Assembly: GCA_964472315.1 (NCBI GenBank)
Contig: CAYYJS010000007.1
Location: forward strand, 1-64,000
DNA from: CAYYJS01 sp964472315
GTDB lineage: Bacteria > Verrucomicrobiota > Kiritimatiellia > UBA8416
Length of the DNA: 64,000 nt
Direction: 5' to 3'
The notes under the pieces are model-generated. The model saw only the letters and a program-made list of their open reading frames with translations. It was not told the origin of the DNA and did no database searches. Made by a program: the position numbers and the translations under genes. Below are positions 37,315 to 45,674 of this stretch, piece by piece. Positions within the stretch are counted from its first letter, which is position 1. Each line of letters begins with the position of its first letter.

Positions 37315-38605
37315 ATCGATGGCGGCACGCAAACACGTTTTCGTGGGGTTCGGGTTCGGACCGATCCAGGCGGGGTTGTTCCTCAAGGAAGCGCACGCGA
37401 GCGGCGCCTTCGAGCGGCTTGTCGTGGCGGAGATCGACCAGCGGCTGGTTGACGCGGTCCGCGCCAACGGCAACCGCTACGTGGTGAACGTGGCGCGGGC
37501 CGACGGCGTCTATCGGGAATCGGTCGACGGCGTGGAAATGCTCAACCCGCGCGTGGACCGCGATCTGGCATGCCTGCGCGAAGCGTTGGCGCGGGCGACG
37601 GAGATCGTCACATCGCTGCCGTCCGTCGATTTCTATGCGGCCGGGACGCCGTCGGTCGCGTCGTTGATCGCCCAGGGCGTGCGTTCGGACGAAGCGCCCG
37701 GCACGCTGGTCTATACGGCGGAGAACAACAACCATGCGGCCGAGGCGCTCGATGCCGCGGTGGCCGCCGCCGACGGCGCGCCGCGCGGCCGGCCGGTGCA
37801 GTTTCTCAATACCGTGATCGGCAAGATGAGTCAGGTTGTGGCCGATGCCGAGGCCATTCGCGCGCTCGGTATCGCCGGCATGGCGCCGGGCATCGACCGG
37901 GCGTTCCTCGTCGAATCGTTCAACCACATCCTGGTGACGCAGTCGACGCTGGCGGCGCTAAAGCCCGGTATCGGCGTCTTTGAGGAGAAGGCCGACCTGC
38001 TGCCGTTCGAGGAGGCGAAACTCTACGGGCATAACGCGATCCATGCCGTCATGGCGTACCTGTCCGAATGGCGGGGGTATCGGCGCATGAGCGAGGCGGG
38101 CGACGATGCGCTTGTCATGGGCGTGGCGCGTGCCGCCTTCCTCGACGAATCCGGCGTGGCGCTCGTGCGCAAGTACGCGGGGTTGGGCGATACGCTGTTC
38201 ACGGAGGCCGGCTATCGGCGCTACGCCGCGGACCTGCTGGCGCGGATGACGAACCGCCATCTGGCGGACGCCGTGGAGCGTGCGGGTAGGGACCCCGTGC
38301 GCAAGCTTGGGCTGTCCGACCGGATCTACGGGGCCATGTCCCTCGCGCTCGGGCAGGGGATATCGCCAGTCAATATGGGACGGGGTGCGGCGGCCGGCCT
38401 GATGAAACTCGTGAGCGAACGCGAACGGCATGGCGTCCCCGCGTCGCTGTCGGAGTCGATCGCGCACCGGCCGCCGCGGGCGTGGGCGCCACCGCTGCTG
38501 GACTGGGTGTGGGCGCGGAACGTATGTCCGCACCGGGATGCCCTGGTCGCGCTTACGATCGACGGTCTGGATTGGCTGGGCGCGCTCAAGGAACATGGTC
38601 GGTGA
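37307..38605 (+). CDS. Mannitol dehydrogenase-like (polyol-specific long-chain) protein
   Basis: This 432-residue protein starts in overlap with the epimerase-like gene. The N-terminal Rossmann motif is VFVGFGFGPIQAGLF, which is the glycine-rich NAD-binding site in the mannitol-1-phosphate/UxaB family, and AENNNHAAEALD matches the VSCDNL/ENN position. GHNAIHAVMAYL, with His and a nearby Lys/Asn, fits the catalytic helix of these dehydrogenases. It probably oxidises a sugar alcohol phosphate or reduces a keto-sugar. It ends 103 bp before the second copy of the 33-bp repeat. Confidence 0.72.
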   Translation: MSESMAARKHVFVGFGFGPIQAGLFLKEAHASGAFERLVVAEIDQRLVDAVRANGNRYVVNVARADGVYRESVDGVEMLNPRVDRDLACLREALARATEIVTSLPSVDFYAAGTPSVASLIAQGVRSDEAPGTLVYTAENNNHAAEALDAAVAAADGAPRGRPVQFLNTVIGKMSQVVADAEAIRALGIAGMAPGIDRAFLVESFNHILVTQSTLAALKPGIGVFEEKADLLPFEEAKLYGHNAIHAVMAYLSEWRGYRRMSEAGDDALVMGVARAAFLDESGVALVRKYAGLGDTLFTEAGYRRYAADLLARMTNRHLADAVERAGRDPVRKLGLSDRIYGAMSLALGQGISPVNMGRGAAAGLMKLVSERERHGVPASLSESIAHRPPRAWAPPLLDWVWARNVCPHRDALVALTIDGLDWLGALKEHGR

Positions 38606-38660
38606 CCCGCGGTTCCTATTGCCGGTAGTAGCCCGCCGTCACGGTACACCGCCTGAACCG

Positions 38661-38676
38661 CCCGATCGGGATCGGG
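38661..38676 (+). repeat. Hairpin 5' of the repeat: CCCGAT/ATCGGG
   Basis: CCCGAT (38661-38666) pairs with ATCGGG (38671-38676) across the tetraloop CGGG. It lies 33 bases before the repeat copy at 38709 in the 262-bp gap between the mannitol dehydrogenase-like gene and the DUF362 gene. It may be part of the same element (REP-like) or a terminator stem; there is no T-tract. Confidence 0.4.
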
Positions 38677-38708
38677 AGAGGTGTGCCACGGACGACGATA
38701 AATGCGCC

Positions 38709-38741
38709 AAATGTGCTTAAGTAAGCGCCATTCGATTCTGG
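38709..38741 (+). repeat. 33-bp dispersed repeat, copy 2, intergenic
   Basis: This is the second copy of the sequence at 30-62 with two transitions. Here it is intergenic, 127 bases before the DUF362 start at 38868. Flanks differ from copy 1 on both sides, so the repeat unit is close to 33 bp, unless copy 1 is the remnant of a longer element. No open reading frame between 38606 and 38867 resembles a transposase. Confidence 0.75.
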
Positions 38742-38867
38742 GATGACGGCAAGATAGCGCGCGGACATTTCGGAAGACAAGCCGACAAAACCGCAGGGCG
38801 GGACTGACGGAGGATCTGGGTAGCCGACCCGCTGGTCGGCCCGAAATGCCGAACTGGGGAATCGACG

Positions 38868-40022
38868 ATGAAAGCGGTGGAACAGAGGAAGGCACCATCG
38901 GTGGCGCTGGCGCGGTGCGGGGACTATGGGGCGGGATTGGCGGAGGCGGTGGCGCGCGCGGTGGATCTGTCGGGCGGGCTGGAGGATCTGATCCGGCCGG
39001 GGCAGACGGTGCTGCTCAAGCCCAACCTGCTGACCGATGCCGAGCCCGAGCGCGCCAAGACCACGCATCCGGAGTTGGCGCGGGCGGTGATCCGGCTGGT
39101 GCGCGCCCGCGGCGCCAACTGTGTGGTGAGCGACAGCCCGGCCAGCGTGATGAAGATCGCGCGCGTGTGGGAACGTACGGGCTTCCGGCGGCTGTGCGAA
39201 GAAGAAGGTGTGCCGCTGTTGTCGCTGGAGCAGGAAGGCGCGGAAGCGTTCGAGGAGAACGGCGTGAAATTTGCCGTGGCGCGCCGGGTGCTGGATGCCG
39301 ACGTGGTGATCAGTCTGCCGAAGGTCAAGACGCACGTGCTGACCACGTTCACCTGCGGCGTTAAGAACCTGTACGGCTGCGTGCCGGGAATGCGCAAGTC
39401 CGCGATGCATAAGGTGTACTTCCGGCAGGCGCGTTTCTCGCGCGTGCTGGCCGGCATCTATGCGCATGTGCGGCCGGCGTTGACGATTGCCGATGGGGTG
39501 GTGGCGATGGAAGGCAACGGGCCATCTTCGGGCCGGTTGACGACGCTGGGGCTGGTGGCGGCGGCGCGGGATGCGGTGGCCCTGGATGCGGTGCTCTGCG
39601 AAGTGGCGGGTTTGCGGTCGGCGAGCGTGCCCTATCTGCGCGAAATGAAGCGGCGCGGGCTGGGGGAAACGGATTGGCGCGCCGTGGACGTTGTGGGCGA
39701 GTCGATCGATAGCGTGCGGCACCCGTTCCTGGCGCCCAACACGACCGGGGTGCGGCTGATGCCCCAGTGGCTGGTCGATCTGGCGGCGCCGCTGGTGTGG
39801 TGCCGGCCAGGTTTCTCGGAGCAATGCGTCTTCTGCGGGCGGTGCGTGGAGATGTGTCCGGCCGGCGCCTTGAGCATGGAGAAGGGGCAGCGGCCGAAGT
39901 TGAACCCGAAGGCCTGCATCGAGTGCTGCTGCTGCCACGAGGTGTGTCCGCACCATGCGGTGGAGATGCGGCTGAGTCCGCTGCTGCAGCGCATCAAGAA
40001 GCGCGACTCCTGTTTGCGCTGA
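38868..40022 (+). CDS. DUF362 protein with C-terminal 2x[4Fe-4S] ferredoxin domain
   Basis: The protein has 384 residues. The DUF362 part (about 1-300) has VLLKPNLLTDA, VISLPKVKTHVLTTFTCGVKN and the LDAVLCEVAG region. The C-terminus has two cluster motifs, CVFCGRCVEMCPAG and CIECCCCHEVCPHHA, giving eight cysteines for two cubanes. DUF362-ferredoxin proteins act as electron carriers or unknown oxidoreductases in anaerobes. It is separate from the ebo genes by 219 bp, in which I see no other gene, so a shared transcript is possible but not shown. Confidence 0.85.
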   Translation: MKAVEQRKAPSVALARCGDYGAGLAEAVARAVDLSGGLEDLIRPGQTVLLKPNLLTDAEPERAKTTHPELARAVIRLVRARGANCVVSDSPASVMKIARVWERTGFRRLCEEEGVPLLSLEQEGAEAFEENGVKFAVARRVLDADVVISLPKVKTHVLTTFTCGVKNLYGCVPGMRKSAMHKVYFRQARFSRVLAGIYAHVRPALTIADGVVAMEGNGPSSGRLTTLGLVAAARDAVALDAVLCEVAGLRSASVPYLREMKRRGLGETDWRAVDVVGESIDSVRHPFLAPNTTGVRLMPQWLVDLAAPLVWCRPGFSEQCVFCGRCVEMCPAGALSMEKGQRPKLNPKACIECCCCHEVCPHHAVEMRLSPLLQRIKKRDSCLR

Positions 40023-40241
40023 GACGGATTGCTGGTCGGGGGAGACCGAGGGAGCCGTCGGTAGGTGTGCGGGGGTCTGTCCGTTCCCGGTCCCCGTTTC
40101 CGTGTGGCCCGGTCGTTGTCGATGCCCGCGTGGGCCTTGCGCGTGCAAAGACGTGCATCCGGCTGTGAATCGCGCTAAGGTCCCACAGGTTAGGAACGTC
40201 TGTTCAGTGGTTTTTCGTCGATACCGGAAGAGAGGGGCGCC

Positions 40242-41078
40242 ATGACGATTATCGAGCCGCATATCCACATGTACTCACGTACGACCGACGACTACCAGGC
40301 GATGTACGCGGCGGGAATACGGGCGTGCGTGGAGCCGTCCTTCTGGATGGGGACGAACCGACGGTATGCCGGGACGTTTTTCGATTACTTCCAGTTGATC
40401 CTGGAATTCGAGACCGTGCGTGCGCGGCGGTTCGGGATCGACCACTATGCGGCGGTGTCGCTGAATCCGAAAGAGGCGGAGGATGCGGTGCTCGCCGACG
40501 AGGTGATCGCCGGTTTGGACCCGTACCTGTCGCATGCGCGCTGCGTGGCCATCGGCGAGATCGGGTTCAACGCCATCACGTCCGGCGAGGAACGGGCCTT
40601 CGTCCGTCAACTCGTCCTCGCGCGGGACCGCGGCATGCTTGTCATCGTGCATCTGCCGCACACGAACAAACTGGCCGGCGCGCGCCGGACACTCGCGCTC
40701 ATCCGGGAGGTCGGTGTCGATGTGGATCGCGTCGTGATCGACCACAACACGGAGGAGACCATCGCGTTGAGTCATGCGTCGGGCTGCTGGAGCGGCATGA
40801 CCGTGTACCCGATTTCGAAACTGACGCCGGCACGGGTCTCGGAGATCATCCGCGAGCACGGCAGCGAGCGCATGATCGTCAACGGCTCGGCGGACTGGGG
40901 CGTTTCGGACCCGCTCAGCCTGGTCAAAGTGGTCGATTACATGAAGCGGGATGGCCACGATGACGCGACGATCGGCAATCTGGTGTTCAACAATGCGTCG
41001 GCGTTTTACGGGCAATGTTCGAAATGGCGGCCGGAGCTGAACCTGGCGCCGATTCCGCCTCGGGAATTCCAGCGGTGA
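40242..41078 (+). CDS. eboB: EboB: TatD-like metal-dependent hydrolase of the ebo cluster
   Basis: The 278-residue TIM-barrel hydrolase shows EPHIHMYSRTTDDY (HxH), CVAIGEIGFN (Glu), IVHLPHTNK (His), RVVIDHNTEET (His) and NGSADWGVSD (Asp). It differs from the TatD at 20408 and matches the EboB branch by its neighbours UbiA, AlkP, AroB-like and xylose isomerase-like. GAGAGGGGCGCC precedes the ATG. EboB is the first gene of the cluster here. In Nostoc the ebo cluster is needed to move a scytonemin precursor to the periplasm; the substrate here is unknown. Confidence 0.82.
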   Translation: MTIIEPHIHMYSRTTDDYQAMYAAGIRACVEPSFWMGTNRRYAGTFFDYFQLILEFETVRARRFGIDHYAAVSLNPKEAEDAVLADEVIAGLDPYLSHARCVAIGEIGFNAITSGEERAFVRQLVLARDRGMLVIVHLPHTNKLAGARRTLALIREVGVDVDRVVIDHNTEETIALSHASGCWSGMTVYPISKLTPARVSEIIREHGSERMIVNGSADWGVSDPLSLVKVVDYMKRDGHDDATIGNLVFNNASAFYGQCSKWRPELNLAPIPPREFQR

Positions 41079-41080
41079 GC

Positions 41081-41980
41081 ATGACGGCGCGGGACAGAAT
41101 GCGGGGTTGGTTGGAGCTGCTGCGGTTGCCCAACCTGCCGACCGTGCCGGGCGATCCGCTGGCCGGCTGGCTGTTGTCGGTGGCCGCGGGCGGGGTGGCG
41201 CCGCGTGCCGGTGCCGCCGGTGTCGCTGGGGCCATGGCGGCGGCCTTGTGTCTCTACCTGTGCGGCATCCTGCTCAACGACGTGGCCGATATCGGCGAAG
41301 ACGGTCGCGCAAGGCCGTGGCGGCCGTTGCCGTCCGGACGCGTGCCGTCGCGGGAGGCGGCGCTGGCGGCGACGGCGCTGGCGGGCGGCGCGCTGGTCGC
41401 GGCCTTTCGTGTGTCCGTGGCGACGGGCCTCGTCGCCGCGGTGTTGTCGCTCGCGATTCTGGTGTATACGTTTGTCGCGCGGCGCTGGGCGTACGCGGGG
41501 ATGGTCACGATGGGGTGCTGTCGGGGACTGAGCGTACTGCTCGGCGCGTCGGCCGCCGTCGGGCCGTTCGCGCCGGCGGCCCTTGGTGCGGCAGTGGCGG
41601 TGGCCTGTTACGTGATGGCGCTGTCCGCGATCGCCCGCCGCGAGACCGATCGCCGCCGTATCGGCGCGCCGCGCTTTGCGCCGCTGGCGGTGGGTGTCGT
41701 CGGCATCGGTGCGGTCGCCGCGCTGGCCGGCACGGCGCCCGTGGCGGCGGGATTGTGGCTGGCGGCGTTTGTCGCGAGCGGCTGGAGCAATGCCTGGGCG
41801 CTTCGCGGCGTGCCGGAACCCGAACGCGTGGGGCGGACGGTCGGCGCGTTCGTGCGGGGGCTGGTGCCGATGCAGGCGTCGCTCTGCGCGCTGGCGCCGT
41901 GCGGCGCGTGGGTTGGCGGCGCCATGGCGCTGCTGTGGTGCACGAGCGCCGCGCTAGCGCGGCGGTTTCAGGCGAGCTGA
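41081..41980 (+). CDS. eboC: EboC: UbiA-family prenyltransferase-like membrane protein
   Basis: The protein has 299 residues from the ATG at 41081; the GTG at 41075 overlapping the eboB stop (GTGA) is an alternative. About eight hydrophobic helices are seen. The first aspartate-rich motif is LLNDVADIGEDGRARPWRP, as in UbiA (NDxxD), and a second, poorer one lies near ARRETDRRR. The N-terminus WLELLRLPNLPTVPGDPLAG is typical of UbiA enzymes. In the ebo cluster this protein is thought to prenylate or attach a lipid-like group to the transported metabolite; that is inference from family. Confidence 0.85.
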   Translation: MTARDRMRGWLELLRLPNLPTVPGDPLAGWLLSVAAGGVAPRAGAAGVAGAMAAALCLYLCGILLNDVADIGEDGRARPWRPLPSGRVPSREAALAATALAGGALVAAFRVSVATGLVAAVLSLAILVYTFVARRWAYAGMVTMGCCRGLSVLLGASAAVGPFAPAALGAAVAVACYVMALSAIARRETDRRRIGAPRFAPLAVGVVGIGAVAALAGTAPVAAGLWLAAFVASGWSNAWALRGVPEPERVGRTVGAFVRGLVPMQASLCALAPCGAWVGGAMALLWCTSAALARRFQAS

Positions 41981-42031
41981 GGCGGGTCCCGGTTGTCGGA
42001 TGGCGTGGCGAGAGAAGGGCATGGGGATGGC

Positions 42032-43321
42032 GTGAAGCGAGTTGTGGCGATTCAAGTGGCGGCGTTGGGGCGCGAGTTCCTGCGCAAGCACGGCTGCGAA
42101 CGGCTTTGCGGGCTGCCGATACGGGCCGCCGACGCGGTCTTTCCGGCGGTCACCTGCACGGCGCAGGCGGGTTTCCGAACGGCGAGCCGTCCCGCCCGGC
42201 ATGGCATGGTCGCGAACGGGTTTCTCCAGCGCGAGCTGGCCCGGACGTTGTTCTGGGAACAGTCGGCCCGGTTGGTATCGGGCGAACGCATCTGGGATCG
42301 CGCCCGCGCGCATGGCGCCCGTGTCGCTCTGCTGTTCTGGCAGCAGAGTCTGGGGGAGAGCGTGGACATAGTGCTCTCGCCGGCGCCGGTGCACAAGCAT
42401 CACGGGGGCATGATCCCGGACTGCTATGGACAACCGCCGGAGCTGTACGCCGATGTCACGCGCGCGGTGGGTCGCCCCTTCAACCTCGCGCGCTACTGGG
42501 GACCGATGGCGTCCGCCGAATCGTCGCGCTGGATTGCGGAGGCCACGTCCCGCGTGCTGGAACGTGCCGAGGCGCCGGATGTCTGCTTCACGTATCTGCC
42601 GGCCCTGGACTACGATCTTCAGCGTTACGGTCCCGACCATCCCCGCGCGAGTCGCGCGCTGGGCGATGTGCTGAAACAGATTGACGGCGTTGTCGCCGCG
42701 GCCCGGAAAGGCGGGTACGAGATTCTGATCTTCGGGGACTACGCCATCGAAGCGTGTTCCGCGCCGGTCTTCCCGAACCGGGCGTTGCTGGAGGCCGGGC
42801 TGATGCGGGTACGGCGGGTGCGCGGCATGCTGTATCCGGACCTGCATGCGAGCCGCGCCTTCGCGGCGGTCGACCATCAGGTGGCCCACGTCTACGTCCG
42901 CGAGGCCGCGGATATCGAGGCCGCGGCGCGTGTGCTACGCGGCTTGGACGGGGTGGGGGAAGTGATGGACGCCGCACGGCAGACCGGGGCGGGTATCGCG
43001 CATCCGCGTGGCGGCGAACTGGTTGCGGTTGCGGCGCCGGGCCGTTGGTTTGCCTACGCGTGGTGGGCGGCTCGGCGGGAGGCCCCCGAGTATGCGACGC
43101 ATGTCGACATTCACAACAAGCCAGGGTATGACCCCGCGGAACTTTTCGCCGGGATGCCCCCATGGCAGGTCAGCCTCGACGCGGCCAGAATCCGAGGCAC
43201 CCACGGGCGTGTCGGCGCCGGGATGGAGATCGCCTGGGCATCGACGATGATTGACGGGACTCCGTCCGACATGGCAGAACTGGCGGGTCATTTGTCGACT
43301 TGGCTGAATGAAGGGTTGTGA
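42032..43321 (+). CDS. eboF: EboF: AlkP-superfamily nucleotide pyrophosphatase/phosphodiesterase
   Basis: The GTG at 42032 is preferred since the family begins with KRVVAIQVAALGRE; the frame is open from a TTG at 41993. This gives 429 residues. FPAVTCTAQAGFRTA holds the threonine/serine nucleophile region, DVCFTYLPALDYDLQRYGPDHP the metal-binding Asp and following His, and the C-terminus GTHGRVGAGMEIAWAS the last His. The family's expected metal residues are largely present. It likely removes a phosphate or nucleotide from the metabolite. Placed between eboC and eboD. Confidence 0.82.
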   Translation: MKRVVAIQVAALGREFLRKHGCERLCGLPIRAADAVFPAVTCTAQAGFRTASRPARHGMVANGFLQRELARTLFWEQSARLVSGERIWDRARAHGARVALLFWQQSLGESVDIVLSPAPVHKHHGGMIPDCYGQPPELYADVTRAVGRPFNLARYWGPMASAESSRWIAEATSRVLERAEAPDVCFTYLPALDYDLQRYGPDHPRASRALGDVLKQIDGVVAAARKGGYEILIFGDYAIEACSAPVFPNRALLEAGLMRVRRVRGMLYPDLHASRAFAAVDHQVAHVYVREAADIEAAARVLRGLDGVGEVMDAARQTGAGIAHPRGGELVAVAAPGRWFAYAWWAARREAPEYATHVDIHNKPGYDPAELFAGMPPWQVSLDAARIRGTHGRVGAGMEIAWASTMIDGTPSDMAELAGHLSTWLNEGL

Positions 43322-43324
43322 CGC

Positions 43325-44506
43325 ATGGCAGGTTCATCGGAAACGGTGCAACAACGGTTCGCCGTCGAATTCGCGTATCCGGTTGTCTTTACGCATGGGG
43401 TGTTCGACCCGGCCAACCCGGCGCTGGCGGATGTCCTGCGGGCGCGCCGCGAGGATGTGCCGCACCGTGCGCTTGTCTATATCGACGATGGTGTCTGGCA
43501 GGCGTGGCCCGATCTGCCGGAGCGGGTGGCGGCTTATCTTGGCGGTCTCGGCGATGTGGCCGTGCTGGCGTCCGAGCCCCGGGCTGTGCCCGGCGGCGAG
43601 CGTGCCAAGCAAGGCTGGGATATCGTGCGCGGCATCATGACCGGCATCGGCGATAACCGTCTCTGCCGCCACAGCTTCGTGATCGCCATTGGCGGCGGAA
43701 GCATGCTCGACATGGTCGGTTTCGCCGCCTCCATCGTACACCGCGGCGTGCGTCTGATCCGCCTGCCGACGTCGGTGCTGGCGCAGGCCGACGGCGGCGT
43801 TGGCGTCAAGAATGGGATGGATGAGCACGGCGTGAAGAACTATGTCGGCAGCTTCGCTCCGCCGGCGGCCGTCATCAACGACTACGATTTTCTCCGGACG
43901 CTGCCGGATCGGTATTGGCGCGGGGGCGTTTCAGAAGCCTTCAAGGTTGCGATGATCAAGGACGCGGACTTTTTCGACGAGCTGTGCGGCATGGCCGTCC
44001 GGTTGCGCGCGCGCGATGCGCGCGCGATCGAACGGGTGGTCCGAAGGACGGCGGAACTGCATCTGGAACATATCCGGAGCAGTGGCGACCCGTTCGAGTT
44101 CGGCACGGCGCGGCCACTCGACTTCGGTCACTGGGTGGCGCACAAGCTCGAAGTGCTTTCGCACTACACGGTAAGCCATGGCGAAGCGGTGGCCATCGGC
44201 ATCGCGATCGACGCCTGCTACGCGGCGAGTCAGGGCCTGTTGCCGGCCGCCGACCGCGACCGGGCGCTCGTGGCGATGGAAAGCATTGGTCTGCCGCTGT
44301 TCCACCCGTTGCTGACGCGACGGACGTCCTCGGGGACGTTGTCGGTTCTGGCCGGTTTGGAGGAGTTCCGCGAACACCTCGGCGGTCGGTTGACCGTGAC
44401 GCTGCCCGACGGCATTGGACGCGGACGGGAGGTGCACGACATGGACCATGGCTTGATCGAGGCCGCGGTCCGATGCCTGGAGGATAGGAGCGTCCATGCG
44501 CCTTGA
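43325..44506 (+). CDS. eboD: EboD: 3-dehydroquinate synthase-like enzyme
   Basis: The 393-residue protein is a sugar phosphate cyclase of the AroB fold. The NAD-binding loop is VIAIGGGSMLDMVGFAAS, the active-site region is LPTSVLAQADGGVGVKN, and the metal ligands are in GGVSEAFKV (Glu), DFGHWVAHKLE (His) and SHGEAVAIGIAID (His). In the ebo cluster this is EboD and is not the housekeeping AroB; the substrate may be a heptulose phosphate or similar. GAAGGG lies nine bases before the ATG. It overlaps eboE by 11 bases. Confidence 0.87.
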   Translation: MAGSSETVQQRFAVEFAYPVVFTHGVFDPANPALADVLRARREDVPHRALVYIDDGVWQAWPDLPERVAAYLGGLGDVAVLASEPRAVPGGERAKQGWDIVRGIMTGIGDNRLCRHSFVIAIGGGSMLDMVGFAASIVHRGVRLIRLPTSVLAQADGGVGVKNGMDEHGVKNYVGSFAPPAAVINDYDFLRTLPDRYWRGGVSEAFKVAMIKDADFFDELCGMAVRLRARDARAIERVVRRTAELHLEHIRSSGDPFEFGTARPLDFGHWVAHKLEVLSHYTVSHGEAVAIGIAIDACYAASQGLLPAADRDRALVAMESIGLPLFHPLLTRRTSSGTLSVLAGLEEFREHLGGRLTVTLPDGIGRGREVHDMDHGLIEAAVRCLEDRSVHAP

Positions 44507-45653
44507 GACGCAGCCGCCCGTGCATCTGACCTATTGCCTGAACGTCCATCCCGGCGAGACGTGGGGCGAGAACCTGGCGGCGATCGAGACGTACGCCGTC
44601 GCCGTCCGGGACGCCGTCGGCGCGGGCAAACCGTTCGGGTTGGGCCTGCGGTTGAGCGCGCGGGCGGCCGAGACGCTGGCGGCGCCCGCGGTTCTGGCGC
44701 GGTTCCGGGAGACGCTGGCCCGTCACGATTTCTATGTGTTCACCGTCAACGGCTTCCCGTATGGCGACTTCCATGGAAAACCGGTCAAGACCAACGTCTA
44801 CCGGCCGGATTGGCGCGATCCGCATCGGCTTGTCTACACGAAGCGCCTGACGGATATCCTCGGCGCGCTCCTGCCGGAGGGCGTTGCCGGCAGCATCAGC
44901 ACCGTGCCTGTATCGTATGGCGACTGGATGCGGACCGGCGACGACTTTGCCGCCGCCCTGGCCAACCTGCGGGCCTGTGCCGCCTACCTGGCGGCGACGG
45001 AGCGGCGGACCGGGCGGCGGATCCGATTGGCGCTCGAACCGGAGCCGGACTGCTGCATCGAAGATACGGCCGGCGCCATCGACTTTTTCGACCGCGCCAT
45101 GGCGGGGTGTGGCGACCGCTGCTTCCGCGAGTATGTCGGCATCTGTTTCGATACGTGTCACCTGGCCGTCCGGTTCGAGGACCCGACGGCGAGTCTGCTG
45201 GCGCTCGTCGCGGCGGGGATCGCGGTGCCGAAGGTCCAGGTGAGCGCGGCGTTGCGGTTGCCGTGCGCGGCCCGGGGCCGCGAGCGTCTGGCGCGCTTCG
45301 GCAATCCCGTCTACCTGAACCAGGTGAAGGTGCGCGAGGGCGGTTTGGTCGTCGCGTACGACGACCTGCCGGCTTTTCTGGCGTCGCCGGCCACCGAGGA
45401 CGCGGAGGCGCGCATTCACTGCCATGTGCCACTGCACTTCGACGGCGACGCCGAGGTCGGATCGACACACGCCGGGTTGACGCCGTCGTTCTTCCGTGCC
45501 GCCATGCGTGCCGGCGTCGATCACTTCGAAATCGAAACGTACACCTTCGGTGTGCTGCCGCCGGAATTACAGGCGGGCGGCATCGTCGACAGTGTCGCCG
45601 CGGAGTATCGCTGGGTACTGGCGCGGCTGCCGCAAGCGTGCGCGGCATCGTAG
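44496..45653 (+). CDS. eboE: EboE: xylose isomerase-like TIM-barrel protein
   Basis: This 385-residue protein starts with AGGATAGGAG upstream. The barrel shows LTYCLNVHPGETWGENL, VFTVNGFPYGDFHGKPVKTNVYRPDW (a hallmark of EboE), LALEPEPDCCIED (Glu ligand), GICFDTCHLAV (Asp/His) and IHCHVPLHFDGD. Proteins of this branch are called metabolite traffic protein EboE. It is last in the eboB-C-F-D-E run, followed by a convergent radical SAM gene. No EboA is present in the window. Confidence 0.87.
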   Translation: MRLETQPPVHLTYCLNVHPGETWGENLAAIETYAVAVRDAVGAGKPFGLGLRLSARAAETLAAPAVLARFRETLARHDFYVFTVNGFPYGDFHGKPVKTNVYRPDWRDPHRLVYTKRLTDILGALLPEGVAGSISTVPVSYGDWMRTGDDFAAALANLRACAAYLAATERRTGRRIRLALEPEPDCCIEDTAGAIDFFDRAMAGCGDRCFREYVGICFDTCHLAVRFEDPTASLLALVAAGIAVPKVQVSAALRLPCAARGRERLARFGNPVYLNQVKVREGGLVVAYDDLPAFLASPATEDAEARIHCHVPLHFDGDAEVGSTHAGLTPSFFRAAMRAGVDHFEIETYTFGVLPPELQAGGIVDSVAAEYRWVLARLPQACAAS

Positions 45654-45674
45654 ACGGGCGATCCGCCGGTCGGG

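Noticed and set aside
43325..44506. Housekeeping 3-dehydroquinate synthase AroB
   Set aside because: Neighbours and motifs place it as EboD; no aro genes flank it.
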